48,225 bases of DNA from Oleispira sp963933055 (GTDB taxonomy: Bacteria > Pseudomonadota > Gammaproteobacteria > Pseudomonadales > Oceanobacteraceae), in contig CAWVSY010000026.1 of the NCBI GenBank assembly GCA_963933055.1, forward strand, positions 1 to 48,225. Reading direction: 5' to 3'. The stretch's first letter is position 1, and every line of letters starts with the position of its first letter. Shown piece by piece: positions 23,702 through 32,491 of this stretch. A program made the translations under genes and the position numbers. The notes beneath the pieces were generated by a model. That model was not told where the DNA came from. It worked only from the letters and a program-made list of their open reading frames with translations, and did no database searches.

Positions 23702-24013
23702 ATGTTTCAACGATTTCTCTTTTTGACCATGCTAATAAGCATTCCTTATGCGAGTTGGGCAATCGACCCATTTACTGTCGAGCTTTATGAAAGCAGCTGT
23801 GTGATTTGTCATGGTAATGGCACAGGTGGTGCGCCAAAATCTTTTGATGACGATGCATGGCGCGAGCGAGTTGCCAAAGGCAAAGATGTTTTATTGCAGC
23901 ACGCCATTACCGGTTTTAATGGTATGCCGCCTTTGGGGATGTGCAGTGATTGCACACAAGAAGACTTGGTGGATTTAATTAATTACATGTCGACTAAGAA
24001 GGTTGAGGAATGA
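23702..24013 (+). CDS. Periplasmic cytochrome c5-like protein
   Basis: 103 residues from the ATG at 23702. A signal peptide (1-20, ASWA) is followed by one heme site (CVICH, Cys33/Cys36/His37), the axial Met region GMPPLG (Met75) and a second pair Cys81/Cys84 (CSDC), the structural disulfide typical of cytochrome c5. It ends three bases before the flavoenzyme gene, whose ribosome site lies in its last codons, so the two products are made together and the cytochrome is a likely electron acceptor of that enzyme. Confidence 0.87.
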   Translation: MFQRFLFLTMLISIPYASWAIDPFTVELYESSCVICHGNGTGGAPKSFDDDAWRERVAKGKDVLLQHAITGFNGMPPLGMCSDCTQEDLVDLINYMSTKKVEE

Positions 24014-24016
24014 GCC

Positions 24017-25426
24017 ATGAAGAAATTTAAACTCAATCGTCGCGATGTTTTAAAAGCGACAGGTGCCGGTATTGGTATGGGCATTGTCGGCACAACGGGT
24101 TGCAGTAGTACGCCAGAAAAGGCAATAGGCCCGATGCCTATCAACGGTATTATGCCGTGGTCTAACTGGTCGGGTAATCAAGTATGCTATCCCGCCGAGC
24201 GCACACGACCGCGCAATGAGATAGCGCTCGCTAAATTATTAAAAGAAACCAAAGGCAAGATTCGAGCGGTAGGTGCAGGGCATAGTTTTAGCGCCTTGGT
24301 GCCAACGGATGAGACCTTGTTGTCGATGGCCCGTTTTCGTGGCATTAGCCATATTAATCATGAAACAAAAGAAGTGACAGCGGGTGCTGGCACGCGTTTG
24401 GCAGCATTGGGTGATGATCTTTGGGAAAATAAGTTGGGTATGATCAATATGCCTGATATTAATACTCAGGCATTAGCGGGTGCGATTGCGACGTCTACTC
24501 ACGGCACAGGGCAACAGTTTGGCTCTTTATCCAATTATGTTACCGGCTTAACATTGGTAACGGCTGCGGGCGAAGTATTGAAATGCAGCGCGAAAGAAAA
24601 TAAAGATGTTTTTGATGCGGCACGCTGCAATATCGGCTCTCTGGGAATTATAACTGACATTACGATGCAGATGCGTGATGCCTATTATTTAAAAGAACGT
24701 TCTGAAATGCTGCCATTAGAAGAGGCATTTGAAAAAATGGAGACGCTGCGTTTGGCTAAGCGTCATTTTGAAGCTTATGGGCTGCTGCATTCGAATCATA
24801 TTTTATTGATAGAGTTCACTGAGGTATCAAAAGAAGAATCGGATGCTCATCAGGGGGAAGCTGAAAGCAGCGATGCTTATGAAACTTTTAGAACCCTCGC
24901 AGATATCATTGATATGATGCCGTTTTTACGGGGTACGGTAATGAGTATTGCGCCAAGAACGGTAGGTGTTGAAGAGCGTTACGGAGCCTGGAACGAGATT
25001 TTTGGCAATGTGCGGGATATGCGCTTTAACGAAATGGAGTATACCGTGCCAGCTGAAGATGGCTTGGCGTGCTTTCGTGAAGTGCTGAATACGATTAAAG
25101 AAAAAGACATTGATGTCATTTTTCCTATTGAATATCGCTATGTGGCTGAAGATGATATTTGGCTGAGTCAATTTTATAAGCGTGCGGGTGCTGCGATCTC
25201 GGTGCATAATTTTCATGATAAGCCTTATGTGCCGTATTTTGCTGAAATGGAGGCGATTTTTGATCGTTATCAAGGAAGGCCGCATTGGGGGAAGTTGCAT
25301 ACAAAAACGGAAAAAGAATTTGCGACGTTATACCCTCAGTGGGATGCATTTAAAGCGCTTCGACAACGCTTAGATCCAGAGCGTCGATTTATTAATAAGC
25401 ACCTTGAAGCTATTTTCCCTGTTTAA
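24017..25426 (+). CDS. Tat-exported FAD oxidoreductase, aldono-lactone/alditol oxidase family
   Basis: 469 residues. The N-terminus RRDVLKATGAG is a twin-arginine signal, and TTGC (Cys29) is lipobox-like, so a lipid anchor is possible. The FAD-binding VAO/PCMH domain includes RAVGAGHSFS, where His89 matches the residue that carries covalent FAD in alditol and gulonolactone oxidases, and ATSTHGTG. The C-terminal ALO domain has HWGKLH and LDPERRFINKHL. The family oxidises sugar alcohols or aldono-1,4-lactones. Pairing with a cytochrome c suggests a dehydrogenase feeding the respiratory chain rather than an oxygen-using oxidase. Substrate unknown. Confidence 0.87.
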   Translation: MKKFKLNRRDVLKATGAGIGMGIVGTTGCSSTPEKAIGPMPINGIMPWSNWSGNQVCYPAERTRPRNEIALAKLLKETKGKIRAVGAGHSFSALVPTDETLLSMARFRGISHINHETKEVTAGAGTRLAALGDDLWENKLGMINMPDINTQALAGAIATSTHGTGQQFGSLSNYVTGLTLVTAAGEVLKCSAKENKDVFDAARCNIGSLGIITDITMQMRDAYYLKERSEMLPLEEAFEKMETLRLAKRHFEAYGLLHSNHILLIEFTEVSKEESDAHQGEAESSDAYETFRTLADIIDMMPFLRGTVMSIAPRTVGVEERYGAWNEIFGNVRDMRFNEMEYTVPAEDGLACFREVLNTIKEKDIDVIFPIEYRYVAEDDIWLSQFYKRAGAAISVHNFHDKPYVPYFAEMEAIFDRYQGRPHWGKLHTKTEKEFATLYPQWDAFKALRQRLDPERRFINKHLEAIFPV

Positions 25427-25505
25427 CCGTTAAACGGGGGTCGTATCAAAAAATAATCAAATTTTAGTTGTTTTTGTCTGCTTTGCTGGATTTATTAACT
25501 AAATT

Positions 25506-25533
25506 TTGGTATCTATTGTCCCACTTTTATACG
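25506..25533 (+). promoter_or_regulatory. Possible maeB promoter
   Basis: TTGGTA (25506-25511) and TATACG (25528-25533) at spacing 16, about 65 bases before the start codon. Confidence 0.35.
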
Positions 25534-25599
25534 AACCAAGCATTTTGTTTGGTTTTGTTTTTAGCCTCCATCTAATATTACGGAAATTGGAAGAGCAAA

Positions 25600-26862
25600 A
25601 TGTCTGAAGATATGAAGCAATCTGCCCTCGATTATCATGAGTTTCCAAAGCCAGGTAAGATCAGTATTGAACTGTCTACACCAGCTCAAACAGCTCGTGA
25701 TTTGGCCCTAGCCTACAGCCCTGGTGTTGCAGAGCCGGTTAAAGCAATCGCTGCAAACCCAGAAGATGCATACCGCTATACAGGTAAAGGTAACCTAGTT
25801 GCTGTAATTACTGATGGCTCTGCTATTTTAGGTCTTGGTAACCTTGGTCCATTGGCGTCTAAGCCAGTGATGGAAGGTAAGTCTCTATTATTCAAGCGTT
25901 TTGCGGGCGTTGACTCTATCGATGTTGAAGTTGAATCTGAAAGCCCACAAGCTTTTATTGATACAGTTCGTCGCATTGCTAATACCTATGGTGGTATTAA
26001 CCTAGAAGATATCAAAGCACCTGAGTGTTTTGAAATCGAACGTACGTTGATCGAGCAGTGTTCAATTCCTGTTTTTCATGATGATCAGCACGGTACAGCG
26101 ATTGTAACCGTTGCCGGTATGATCAACGCGTTAGAAATTCAAGGTAAGAAGCTTGAAGACGCGACCATGACGGTTCTTGGTGCTGGCGCAGCGGCAATTT
26201 CTTGTTCTAAGCTTTTGATCCTTGCGGGCATGAAGCCAGAAAACATCTTCATGTGTGACCGTAAAGGTGTTATTCACTCGGGTCGTGATGACTTGAATCA
26301 ATACAAAGCCATGTTTGCTGTTGAAACGGATAAGCGTACTTTGGCTGATGCTATGGACGGTGCTGACATCTTCCTTGGTCTTTCTGGTCCTAACTTGCTT
26401 GCTCCTGAATTGTTGGAAAAGATGGCGCCAAACCCAATCGTTTTCGCATGTTCTAACCCAGATCCAGAAATTGCTCCTGCTCTTGCACACGAAGTTCGTG
26501 ATGACTTGATCATGTCGACTGGCCGCTCTGACTTCCCTAACCAAGTAAATAATGTACTTGGCTTCCCATTCATCTTCCGTGGTGCTTTAGACGTTCGTGC
26601 TACTGCGATTAACGAAGAGATGAAATTGGCGGCGGCTTACGCAATTGCTGGTTTGGCGAAAGAGCCTGTTCCACAAGAAGTATTGACGGCTTATGGCGTT
26701 GATTCTTTAGAGCTAGGTCGTGAGTACATTATTCCTAAGCCAACAGACTCTCGTCTATTGGGTGCAGTATCTGCTGCTGTTGCTAAAGCAGCGGTTGATA
26801 CAGGAGTTGCTCAGCTTCCTTACCCAGCGAACTACCCATTAAACTCTGTTGACGATATCTAA
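25600..26862 (+). CDS. maeB: Malic enzyme, short MaeB type
   Basis: 420 residues. Oxidative decarboxylation of malate to pyruvate with NAD(P)+. Visible: the malic N-terminal region SPGVAEPVKAIA, catalytic-area motifs GKGNLVAVITDGSAILGLG and EDIKAPECFEIE, HDDQHGTAIV, and the dinucleotide fold VLGAGAAAISCSKLL. It lacks the C-terminal phosphotransacetylase-like domain of enterobacterial MaeB (about 760 residues), as in Pseudomonas. Its codons are more regular and C-ending than those of its neighbours, suggesting high expression. Cofactor preference cannot be read with confidence. It ends at a strong terminator. Confidence 0.93.
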   Translation: MSEDMKQSALDYHEFPKPGKISIELSTPAQTARDLALAYSPGVAEPVKAIAANPEDAYRYTGKGNLVAVITDGSAILGLGNLGPLASKPVMEGKSLLFKRFAGVDSIDVEVESESPQAFIDTVRRIANTYGGINLEDIKAPECFEIERTLIEQCSIPVFHDDQHGTAIVTVAGMINALEIQGKKLEDATMTVLGAGAAAISCSKLLILAGMKPENIFMCDRKGVIHSGRDDLNQYKAMFAVETDKRTLADAMDGADIFLGLSGPNLLAPELLEKMAPNPIVFACSNPDPEIAPALAHEVRDDLIMSTGRSDFPNQVNNVLGFPFIFRGALDVRATAINEEMKLAAAYAIAGLAKEPVPQEVLTAYGVDSLELGREYIIPKPTDSRLLGAVSAAVAKAAVDTGVAQLPYPANYPLNSVDDI

Positions 26863-26892
26863 TCATTAGGTATCGTTGGTGAGTTTTTGGTA

Positions 26893-26930
26893 GACATAAA
26901 AAAACCGGCTTAGGCCGGTTTTTTTATGTC
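26893..26930. terminator. Bidirectional terminator, maeB / mrcA
   Basis: A perfect 17-bp stem (26893-26909 with 26914-26930) and TTAG loop. Seven A's enter and seven T's leave the GC core, so it works in both directions between convergent genes. Confidence 0.92.
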
Positions 26931-26966
26931 TGATATTTGTACTCTTATATCTGATATGGGTATTGC

Positions 26967-29537
26967 TTAAAATAACAATCCTGGAGAGCCTTCATCGTCG
27001 GCGGGATTGGCAGAGGGGTTGTCATTGCTGTCTGTCGCTGCCGGTAGTTCTTCTTGCTTGAAGAGCTCGAAGATTGCATTACTTTGCCCTGGTAGAGCTT
27101 GTAGGCCGGTCTCTGGATCAATGCGTACGCTGAGTATGCCGGTTGGCTGAGAGAAAGGTCTTTGCTTCTTATCTGCCAACATTTCACCCATATAATCGAC
27201 CCATATAGGCAGTGCGGTATTACTACCAAAAGCCCAGCGGCCTAGTGTTTTAGGTTGATCGAAACCGATCCAAACACTGGTGACTAGGTCGCGGTTGTAA
27301 CCTGAGAACCAAGCGTCTTTTTGATCATTTGTAGTACCGGTTTTACCTGCTAAATCATTTCTTTGTAAGGCCAGTGCACGCTTGCCTGTTCCTCGCTTAA
27401 TAACGTCTTGAAGCATGTTATTCATTAAGTAATGAGTGCGTTCGTCCATAACACGTGGCGCGAGTGTAGGCTCCGTTTCTGAATGATGAGCTGGTGCAGA
27501 GTTCATGGCCTCTAATAGGGCCTGATCACTAATGTCATCGTGTTCTGTGTTTGTATCGGTTCTTTTTTCACTGGCTCTTTGCTCGCTGGCAAGCTTTGCG
27601 CTGCATTCAATGCAGGCGACGGAAGGTTTGGCCATGAAAATAGGCTCTTCATTTTCACCAACCTCTATGCGCTGTATGAAATAAGGTTGAATTTTAAAGC
27701 CGCCATTAGCCAGGACGCTATAGCCTGTTGCAAGTTCGAGAGGCGTGACTGCAGAAGCCCCAAGTGCAAGTGAAAGATCTTTATTCAGTTTTTCGCGCGG
27801 GAAACCAAAGGGTGAAATGTACTTAATCGCTCTGCGAGGCCCCACTTGCTTTAAAATACGAATCGATACTAGGTTCTGTGATTTGTACAGCGCTTCACGC
27901 AAGCGCGTTGGGCCATAAAACTTGCCACTATTATTTTTGGGACGCCAAGTATTTTCAAGGCCTTTGTCCTTAAAAACGACAGGGGCGTCATTGATGATGC
28001 TGGCAGGAGTAAAGCCGTTGGCAAGCGCAGCGCTGTATATAAAGGGCTTGAATGCAGAACCTGGTTGGCGGTCTGCTTGAGTCACACGGTTGTATTTGTT
28101 GAGGCTGTATGAAAAACCACCGACCAGTGCACGAATCCCACCATTCTCAGGGTCTATCGAAATGAGAGCGCCTTCTGCTTCAGGAATTTGAGCCAACTGA
28201 ATGCCAAACGTTTCATGTTCTATGAACCTGATGACTTGCCCTTGCTGTAAAACAGAGTGAGCATTTTTAGGTTCTCTGCCAATGCGATTAACATCTATAT
28301 GACGTTTGGCCCACTGGATGCCCGCGAATGGTAACCAGCGCCATTTTTGGTCTCGACTAAATATCAATGCTCCATTATCGAAAACTTCACTGACGATAGC
28401 GGATTCAAGCAACCCATGTTGTCCTTTTTGGTTGAGTATTGGCTGCCATTTATTGAGTGTTTCTGGCCAGTCGATGTCTTTCTTTTCGTCAAGGCCATGA
28501 TTCCAGTCAAGGGTGATTTCATTATCATAAGTTTGTAATTTAACAGGGCTGATGATCTCTGGATTTTCATGTTGACGCCAGCCGTGGTCACGATCATATT
28601 TCAGTAAGCCAGCTTGCAGTGCTTGCGAGGCTTTGTTTTGTGCCTTGCCATTAAGGGTGGTATAGACTCTATAACCTGATCGATATATTTCATCCCCATA
28701 TTCTTCGAGGAGTTGTTGGCGCACCATTTCGGCAATGTATGGGCCATTAACCTCTGCTTCTAATCCGTGGTAGCTAGCGGTAATGGGAGCGGTGGCGGCT
28801 TCGTCAAATTGCTCTTTATCAATATAATTGAGTGTGTGCATTCGCGCTAATACATAGTTTCTGCGTTCTTTGGCGCGCTTAGGATTATTGATGGGGTTGG
28901 CTGCAGAAGGCGCTTGAGGTAATCCTGCGAGCATTGCTAGTTGTTCTAATTTCAACTCAGAAACCGAAACGCCATAATAAACATGTGCGGCTGCTTCGAT
29001 TCCATAGGCACGCTTGCCTAAGTAAATTTTATTTAAATAGAGTTCAAGAATGTCTTCTTTTGAAAGTTCTTGCTCTATTTTTAATGCCAATAAAATTTCA
29101 GTAAATTTACGGCTAAAGGTCTTTTCACTAGAAAGATAATAGTTCTTCGCCACCTGCATTGTGATGGTGGAACCGCCGGATTTCTTCTTTCCCGTTTTTA
29201 TTAATTGGATCGCTGCACGGGTAAGGCCTTTTATGTCGACACCGTTGTGCTGGAAAAAACGGTCGTCTTCTGCTGCAATTAAAGCATCAACAAATTGTTT
29301 TGGTATTTCATCATAATTTAGAGGACGTCTTCTTTGTTCACCGAATTCACTAATTAACTGTCCGCTGTTAGTGTAGATTCTAAGAGGAATTTGCAGCTCA
29401 ATATCATTAAGAGACTGAATATTGGGTAATTGTGGTGTTAAATACAGATATACCGCTGAAATTAGCAAACTAGTTCCTGAAAAAATGGACACTATGAGCC
29501 AAAATAAAACTTTGGAGATGGAACTGCTATTCATCAT
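26967..29537 (-). CDS. mrcA: Penicillin-binding protein 1a
   Basis: 856 residues from the ATG at 29537; the open frame runs 37 codons further but the added part is not PBP1a-like. Bifunctional peptidoglycan synthase: a membrane anchor (about 8-33), glycosyltransferase domain with Glu90 in AAEDDRFF and GGSTITMQVAKN, an OB-like insert, then the transpeptidase with Ser494 (GSAFK), SQN and Lys732 (KTGTTND). It has an extra Cys-containing Ser/Glu-rich insert before the KTG box (IECSAKLASEQRASEKR). Divergent orientation to pilMNOPQ is the usual gammaproteobacterial order. No good ribosome site is seen before either ATG (29537, 29534). Confidence 0.94.
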   Translation of the reverse strand: MMNSSSISKVLFWLIVSIFSGTSLLISAVYLYLTPQLPNIQSLNDIELQIPLRIYTNSGQLISEFGEQRRRPLNYDEIPKQFVDALIAAEDDRFFQHNGVDIKGLTRAAIQLIKTGKKKSGGSTITMQVAKNYYLSSEKTFSRKFTEILLALKIEQELSKEDILELYLNKIYLGKRAYGIEAAAHVYYGVSVSELKLEQLAMLAGLPQAPSAANPINNPKRAKERRNYVLARMHTLNYIDKEQFDEAATAPITASYHGLEAEVNGPYIAEMVRQQLLEEYGDEIYRSGYRVYTTLNGKAQNKASQALQAGLLKYDRDHGWRQHENPEIISPVKLQTYDNEITLDWNHGLDEKKDIDWPETLNKWQPILNQKGQHGLLESAIVSEVFDNGALIFSRDQKWRWLPFAGIQWAKRHIDVNRIGREPKNAHSVLQQGQVIRFIEHETFGIQLAQIPEAEGALISIDPENGGIRALVGGFSYSLNKYNRVTQADRQPGSAFKPFIYSAALANGFTPASIINDAPVVFKDKGLENTWRPKNNSGKFYGPTRLREALYKSQNLVSIRILKQVGPRRAIKYISPFGFPREKLNKDLSLALGASAVTPLELATGYSVLANGGFKIQPYFIQRIEVGENEEPIFMAKPSVACIECSAKLASEQRASEKRTDTNTEHDDISDQALLEAMNSAPAHHSETEPTLAPRVMDERTHYLMNNMLQDVIKRGTGKRALALQRNDLAGKTGTTNDQKDAWFSGYNRDLVTSVWIGFDQPKTLGRWAFGSNTALPIWVDYMGEMLADKKQRPFSQPTGILSVRIDPETGLQALPGQSNAIFELFKQEELPAATDSNDNPSANPADDEGSPGLLF

Positions 29538-29589
29538 AACGAATACATGTATGCTGCTGATTGTTAGGCCGCTTATCGCGGGCTGACTT

Positions 29590-29595
29590 ATTATA
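29590..29595 (-). promoter_or_regulatory. Possible mrcA -10 element
   Basis: TATAAT on the minus strand, 52 bases before the mrcA start, without a convincing -35. It abuts the pilM promoter on the other strand. Confidence 0.3.
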
Positions 29596-29603
29596 AGGCT
29601 TTT

Positions 29604-29633
29604 TTGTTCTTTTAATAGGATTGTGCTTATAAT
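29604..29633 (+). promoter_or_regulatory. Candidate promoter of pilMNOPQ
   Basis: TTGTTC (29604-29609) and TATAAT (29628-29633), spacing 18. It would give a leader of about 60 bases before the GTG start of pilM. Confidence 0.5.
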
Positions 29634-29699
29634 GAGTCCAATATTCATGTGATGAAATAGCTTTGCTCCGCAAGTCTGTGAATTTGATGGGGAAACACC

Positions 29700-30767
29700 G
29701 TGCTAGCAGGCCTTTTAAAGAAAAAAAATAAAATATTACTGGGCGTCGATATTAGTTCGACTTCAGTGAAAGTATTGGAGTTAAGCCAAAATAATGGCCG
29801 CTACCAAGTGGAAAGTTATGCTTCAGAACCCTTGCCGTCCAATGCTGTTGTTGAGCAAAGTATCGGTGACGAAGAAGCCGTTGGCTTGGTAATTAAAAAA
29901 GCGTTAGGGAAAGCGCGAGCAGGCAGCAAACGAGCTGCTATTGCCGTTGCAGGATCTGCTGTTATTACCAAAAATATCGAGATGAATGAATCCCTTTCTG
30001 ATGATGAAATGGATTATCAAATTCGTATCGAGGCTGATCAATACATTCCTTATCCTCTCGAAGAGGTTGCACTAGATTGGCAAATTCAAGGCCCATCTGA
30101 ATTACCCGGCAATGTTGATGTGCTGCTTGCAGCGTGTCGTCTTGAAAATGTTGAGCTGCGTAAAGACGCGCTTGAGATTGGTGGTTTAGAAGCTGGAATT
30201 GTCGACATTGAAGCCTTTTGTACGGAACGCTGTTATGAGCTGGTGAAAACTCAGCTTATTGATGATGGCGATGACATTGAGACGGTTGCCATTATCGATA
30301 TCGGCGCAACGATGACGACTCTGAGCGTTTTGCATAACGATAAAACGATCTATACTCGCGAGCAGTTATTTGGTGGCAAGCAGTTGACTGAAGAAGTTAT
30401 GCGTCGCTATGGCCTTTCTGAAGAAGAGGCGATTCGAGCGAAGCTTGATGGTGGCCTGCCTGATGATTATGAATCCGAAGTATTAGATCCTTTTAGAGAT
30501 TCTGTTGTGCAGCAAATCAGTCGTTCTTTGCAGTTCTTTTATTCTTCTAGCCAATATAACGATGTTGATTACATCGTATTAGCGGGTGGTACCTCTTCAA
30601 TTATTGGGCTTGATCAGCTAACCCAAGAGAAATTGGGTATTTCAGCGATCGTCGCTAATCCATTTGTGGATATGACACTCTCTCAGAAAGTAAATGCATC
30701 ATTATTAAATAATGATGCACCATCGTTGATGATTGCTTGTGGCTTGGCGATGAGGAGTTTTGATTAA
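29700..30767 (+). CDS. pilM: PilM, cytoplasmic type IV pilus assembly ATPase-fold protein
   Basis: 355 residues, actin-like fold of the FtsA/PilM class (GVDISSTSVKVLEL, IDIGATMTTLSVL, VLAGGTSSIIGL). PilM binds the cytoplasmic tail of PilN and links the inner-membrane alignment complex to the motor. The start is GTG with GGGGA eight bases upstream. Its stop overlaps the pilN start by one base (TAATG). It is the first gene of the operon that runs through pilQ and probably into aroK-aroB-damX. Confidence 0.95.
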   Translation: MLAGLLKKKNKILLGVDISSTSVKVLELSQNNGRYQVESYASEPLPSNAVVEQSIGDEEAVGLVIKKALGKARAGSKRAAIAVAGSAVITKNIEMNESLSDDEMDYQIRIEADQYIPYPLEEVALDWQIQGPSELPGNVDVLLAACRLENVELRKDALEIGGLEAGIVDIEAFCTERCYELVKTQLIDDGDDIETVAIIDIGATMTTLSVLHNDKTIYTREQLFGGKQLTEEVMRRYGLSEEEAIRAKLDGGLPDDYESEVLDPFRDSVVQQISRSLQFFYSSSQYNDVDYIVLAGGTSSIIGLDQLTQEKLGISAIVANPFVDMTLSQKVNASLLNNDAPSLMIACGLAMRSFD

Positions 30768-31324
30768 TGGCTAAAATTAATTTATTACCATGGCGTGAAG
30801 AACTCCGTAAAGAACGTCAGCAGGAATTTCTTAGCATTATTGTCGCGGTTGCTATTGCAGCTGGCGCGCTTGTTTGGTTTGTGACTGGGCAAATTGAAAG
30901 TCAGTATCAGTCACAAAAATATCGTAATGCTTTTATTCAAAAAGAAATGAATGTATTAAGCGAGCAGATAACTGAGATTCAAGCGTTACGAGATAAAAGA
31001 GAGCAATTGCTAGAACGGATGCAGTTGATTCAAAACTTGCAAGGTAATCGTCCTATTATTGTCCGTTTATTTGATGAGATTGCTCGTTCTATTCCTGACG
31101 ATTTATATTTTACCAGTTTGGATATCAAAGGAACTCAAGTGATGGTTAAGGGGCGTGCAAAATCCAATAACAGAGTCGCTGCCTTGATGCGCAATTTTGA
31201 TGATTCGGATTGGTTTGATGCACCAAATTTGATCAGTGTAAAAGCTGAAAAAGATGGCTATAACACTTTCGAAGTCACTATGACTCAAGTTGATCCTAAA
31301 AATAAGGTTAAGGAGGACGAATAA
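30767..31324 (+). CDS. pilN: PilN, type IV pilus inner-membrane assembly protein
   Basis: 185 residues. The conserved N-terminus AKINLLPWREELRKERQQEF is the PilM-binding motif. One membrane segment (about 24-42), a periplasmic coiled coil (45-90) and a ferredoxin-like domain follow. PilN forms heterodimers with PilO. Stop and start codons with pilO overlap by one base. Confidence 0.95.
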   Translation: MAKINLLPWREELRKERQQEFLSIIVAVAIAAGALVWFVTGQIESQYQSQKYRNAFIQKEMNVLSEQITEIQALRDKREQLLERMQLIQNLQGNRPIIVRLFDEIARSIPDDLYFTSLDIKGTQVMVKGRAKSNNRVAALMRNFDDSDWFDAPNLISVKAEKDGYNTFEVTMTQVDPKNKVKEDE

Positions 31325-31953
31325 TGGCTAAAGATAATAAGTTCGACCTACAGCCTTATCTAGATAAAATTAACGAATTTGATGTTAATGATATCGATTG
31401 GGAAAATATGGGATCCTGGCCATTAATTGGTAAGGTTGTTTTTTGCAGTATCATTGCGATTGCCATCTTGGTAGGTGGTTATTTTATGATGCTTGAGCCA
31501 ATGCAGATTAAGCTTAATAGAGAGTCTAAACAAGAAGTCCAATTAAAGAAGGATTTTGAAAATAAAGCCTTTCAAGTTGCTAATCTGGATGAGTATCGAG
31601 CGCAGATGGTCGAAATGGAGCAAAGTTTTGAATCTATTTTGAAACAGCTACCTCGAGATACTGAAGTTCCCGGTTTGATTGATGATATTTCATTGGCTGC
31701 GTTAAATAATGGCTTGGATTTGAAGGTTATCTCTCCGCAAAAGCAGGTGACTACTGAGTTTTATAATGAATTACCTATTCAGATTGAAGTAGAAGGTGAT
31801 TATCACGAGCTAGGGGCTTATGTTTCATCGGTAGCCTCTTTGCCGCGAATTGTTACTCTGCATGATTTCTCAATCAGTACGAAGGGTAAAGATAGTGATG
31901 TATTATCACTTAAAATTTTGGCTAAAACCTATCGCTATAATGAGGGAGATTGA
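31324..31953 (+). CDS. pilO: PilO, type IV pilus inner-membrane assembly protein
   Basis: 209 residues: cytoplasmic tail, a membrane segment at about 36-55, a periplasmic coiled coil and a ferredoxin-like C-terminal domain (ISPQKQVTTEFYNELPIQIE). Partner of PilN in the alignment subcomplex, and docking site for PilP. Confidence 0.95.
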   Translation: MAKDNKFDLQPYLDKINEFDVNDIDWENMGSWPLIGKVVFCSIIAIAILVGGYFMMLEPMQIKLNRESKQEVQLKKDFENKAFQVANLDEYRAQMVEMEQSFESILKQLPRDTEVPGLIDDISLAALNNGLDLKVISPQKQVTTEFYNELPIQIEVEGDYHELGAYVSSVASLPRIVTLHDFSISTKGKDSDVLSLKILAKTYRYNEGD

Positions 31954-31954
31954 T

Positions 31955-32488
31955 ATGAAAAAACTCATATTAGTAATACTCACCTCGGCAGTCAGTGCCT
32001 GTGGCGTTTCCTCAGGCACAAGTGATTTAAAACAGTTTGTTGATGATGTTATGAGTCAGCCAAGAGGTGTTGTTGAGCCTTTGCCAGTATTCGAGCCTTA
32101 TGAAGCCTTTAGTTACAAAGCAACAGGACTGAGATCGCCGTTTGATCTACCTGTTAATTTAGATGAAGCTGCCAAGGTTGTTGCGCCGACATCTGATGTT
32201 GAGCCTGACTTCAACCGCTCTAAGGAACAGCTTGAAGAGCACTCATTTGGCTCTCTCTCGATGGTAGGGACCATCAAGCGTGAAGATAATCAGTTATGGG
32301 CATTAATATCTGTTCCTAGTAGTGGCATTCATAAAGTAAAAGAAGGCTACTACATGGGGCAGAATCATGGAAAGGTTGTTGGCATCTCTCAGCAACGTAT
32401 CGATATTATTGAAATAGTTCCAAATGGTATAGGTGGCTGGATTGAACGTCCTCGCTCACTTATATTATCTGGTTCGGAAGAGGAATAA
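31955..32488 (+). CDS. pilP: PilP, type IV pilus inner-membrane lipoprotein
   Basis: 177 residues from the ATG at 31955, one base after pilO ends, with GAGGGAG upstream. Lipobox VSAC (Cys16). A disordered linker (about 25-85) leads to the C-terminal beta-domain (SLSMVGTIKREDNQLWALIS, KEGYYMGQNHGKVVGI) that binds the PilQ secretin N0 domain and so joins inner and outer membrane parts. A longer in-frame extension inside pilO is not used. Confidence 0.94.
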   Translation: MKKLILVILTSAVSACGVSSGTSDLKQFVDDVMSQPRGVVEPLPVFEPYEAFSYKATGLRSPFDLPVNLDEAAKVVAPTSDVEPDFNRSKEQLEEHSFGSLSMVGTIKREDNQLWALISVPSSGIHKVKEGYYMGQNHGKVVGISQQRIDIIEIVPNGIGGWIERPRSLILSGSEEE

Positions 32489-32491
32489 ATA

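Noticed and set aside
24926..25349. Antisense open frames inside the flavoenzyme gene
   Set aside because: No ribosome site or family resemblance; the plus-strand gene has strong family motifs throughout.
29538..29648. 37-residue N-terminal extension of mrcA
   Set aside because: It covers the divergent promoter region and is not PBP1a-like; the membrane anchor follows the Met at 29537.
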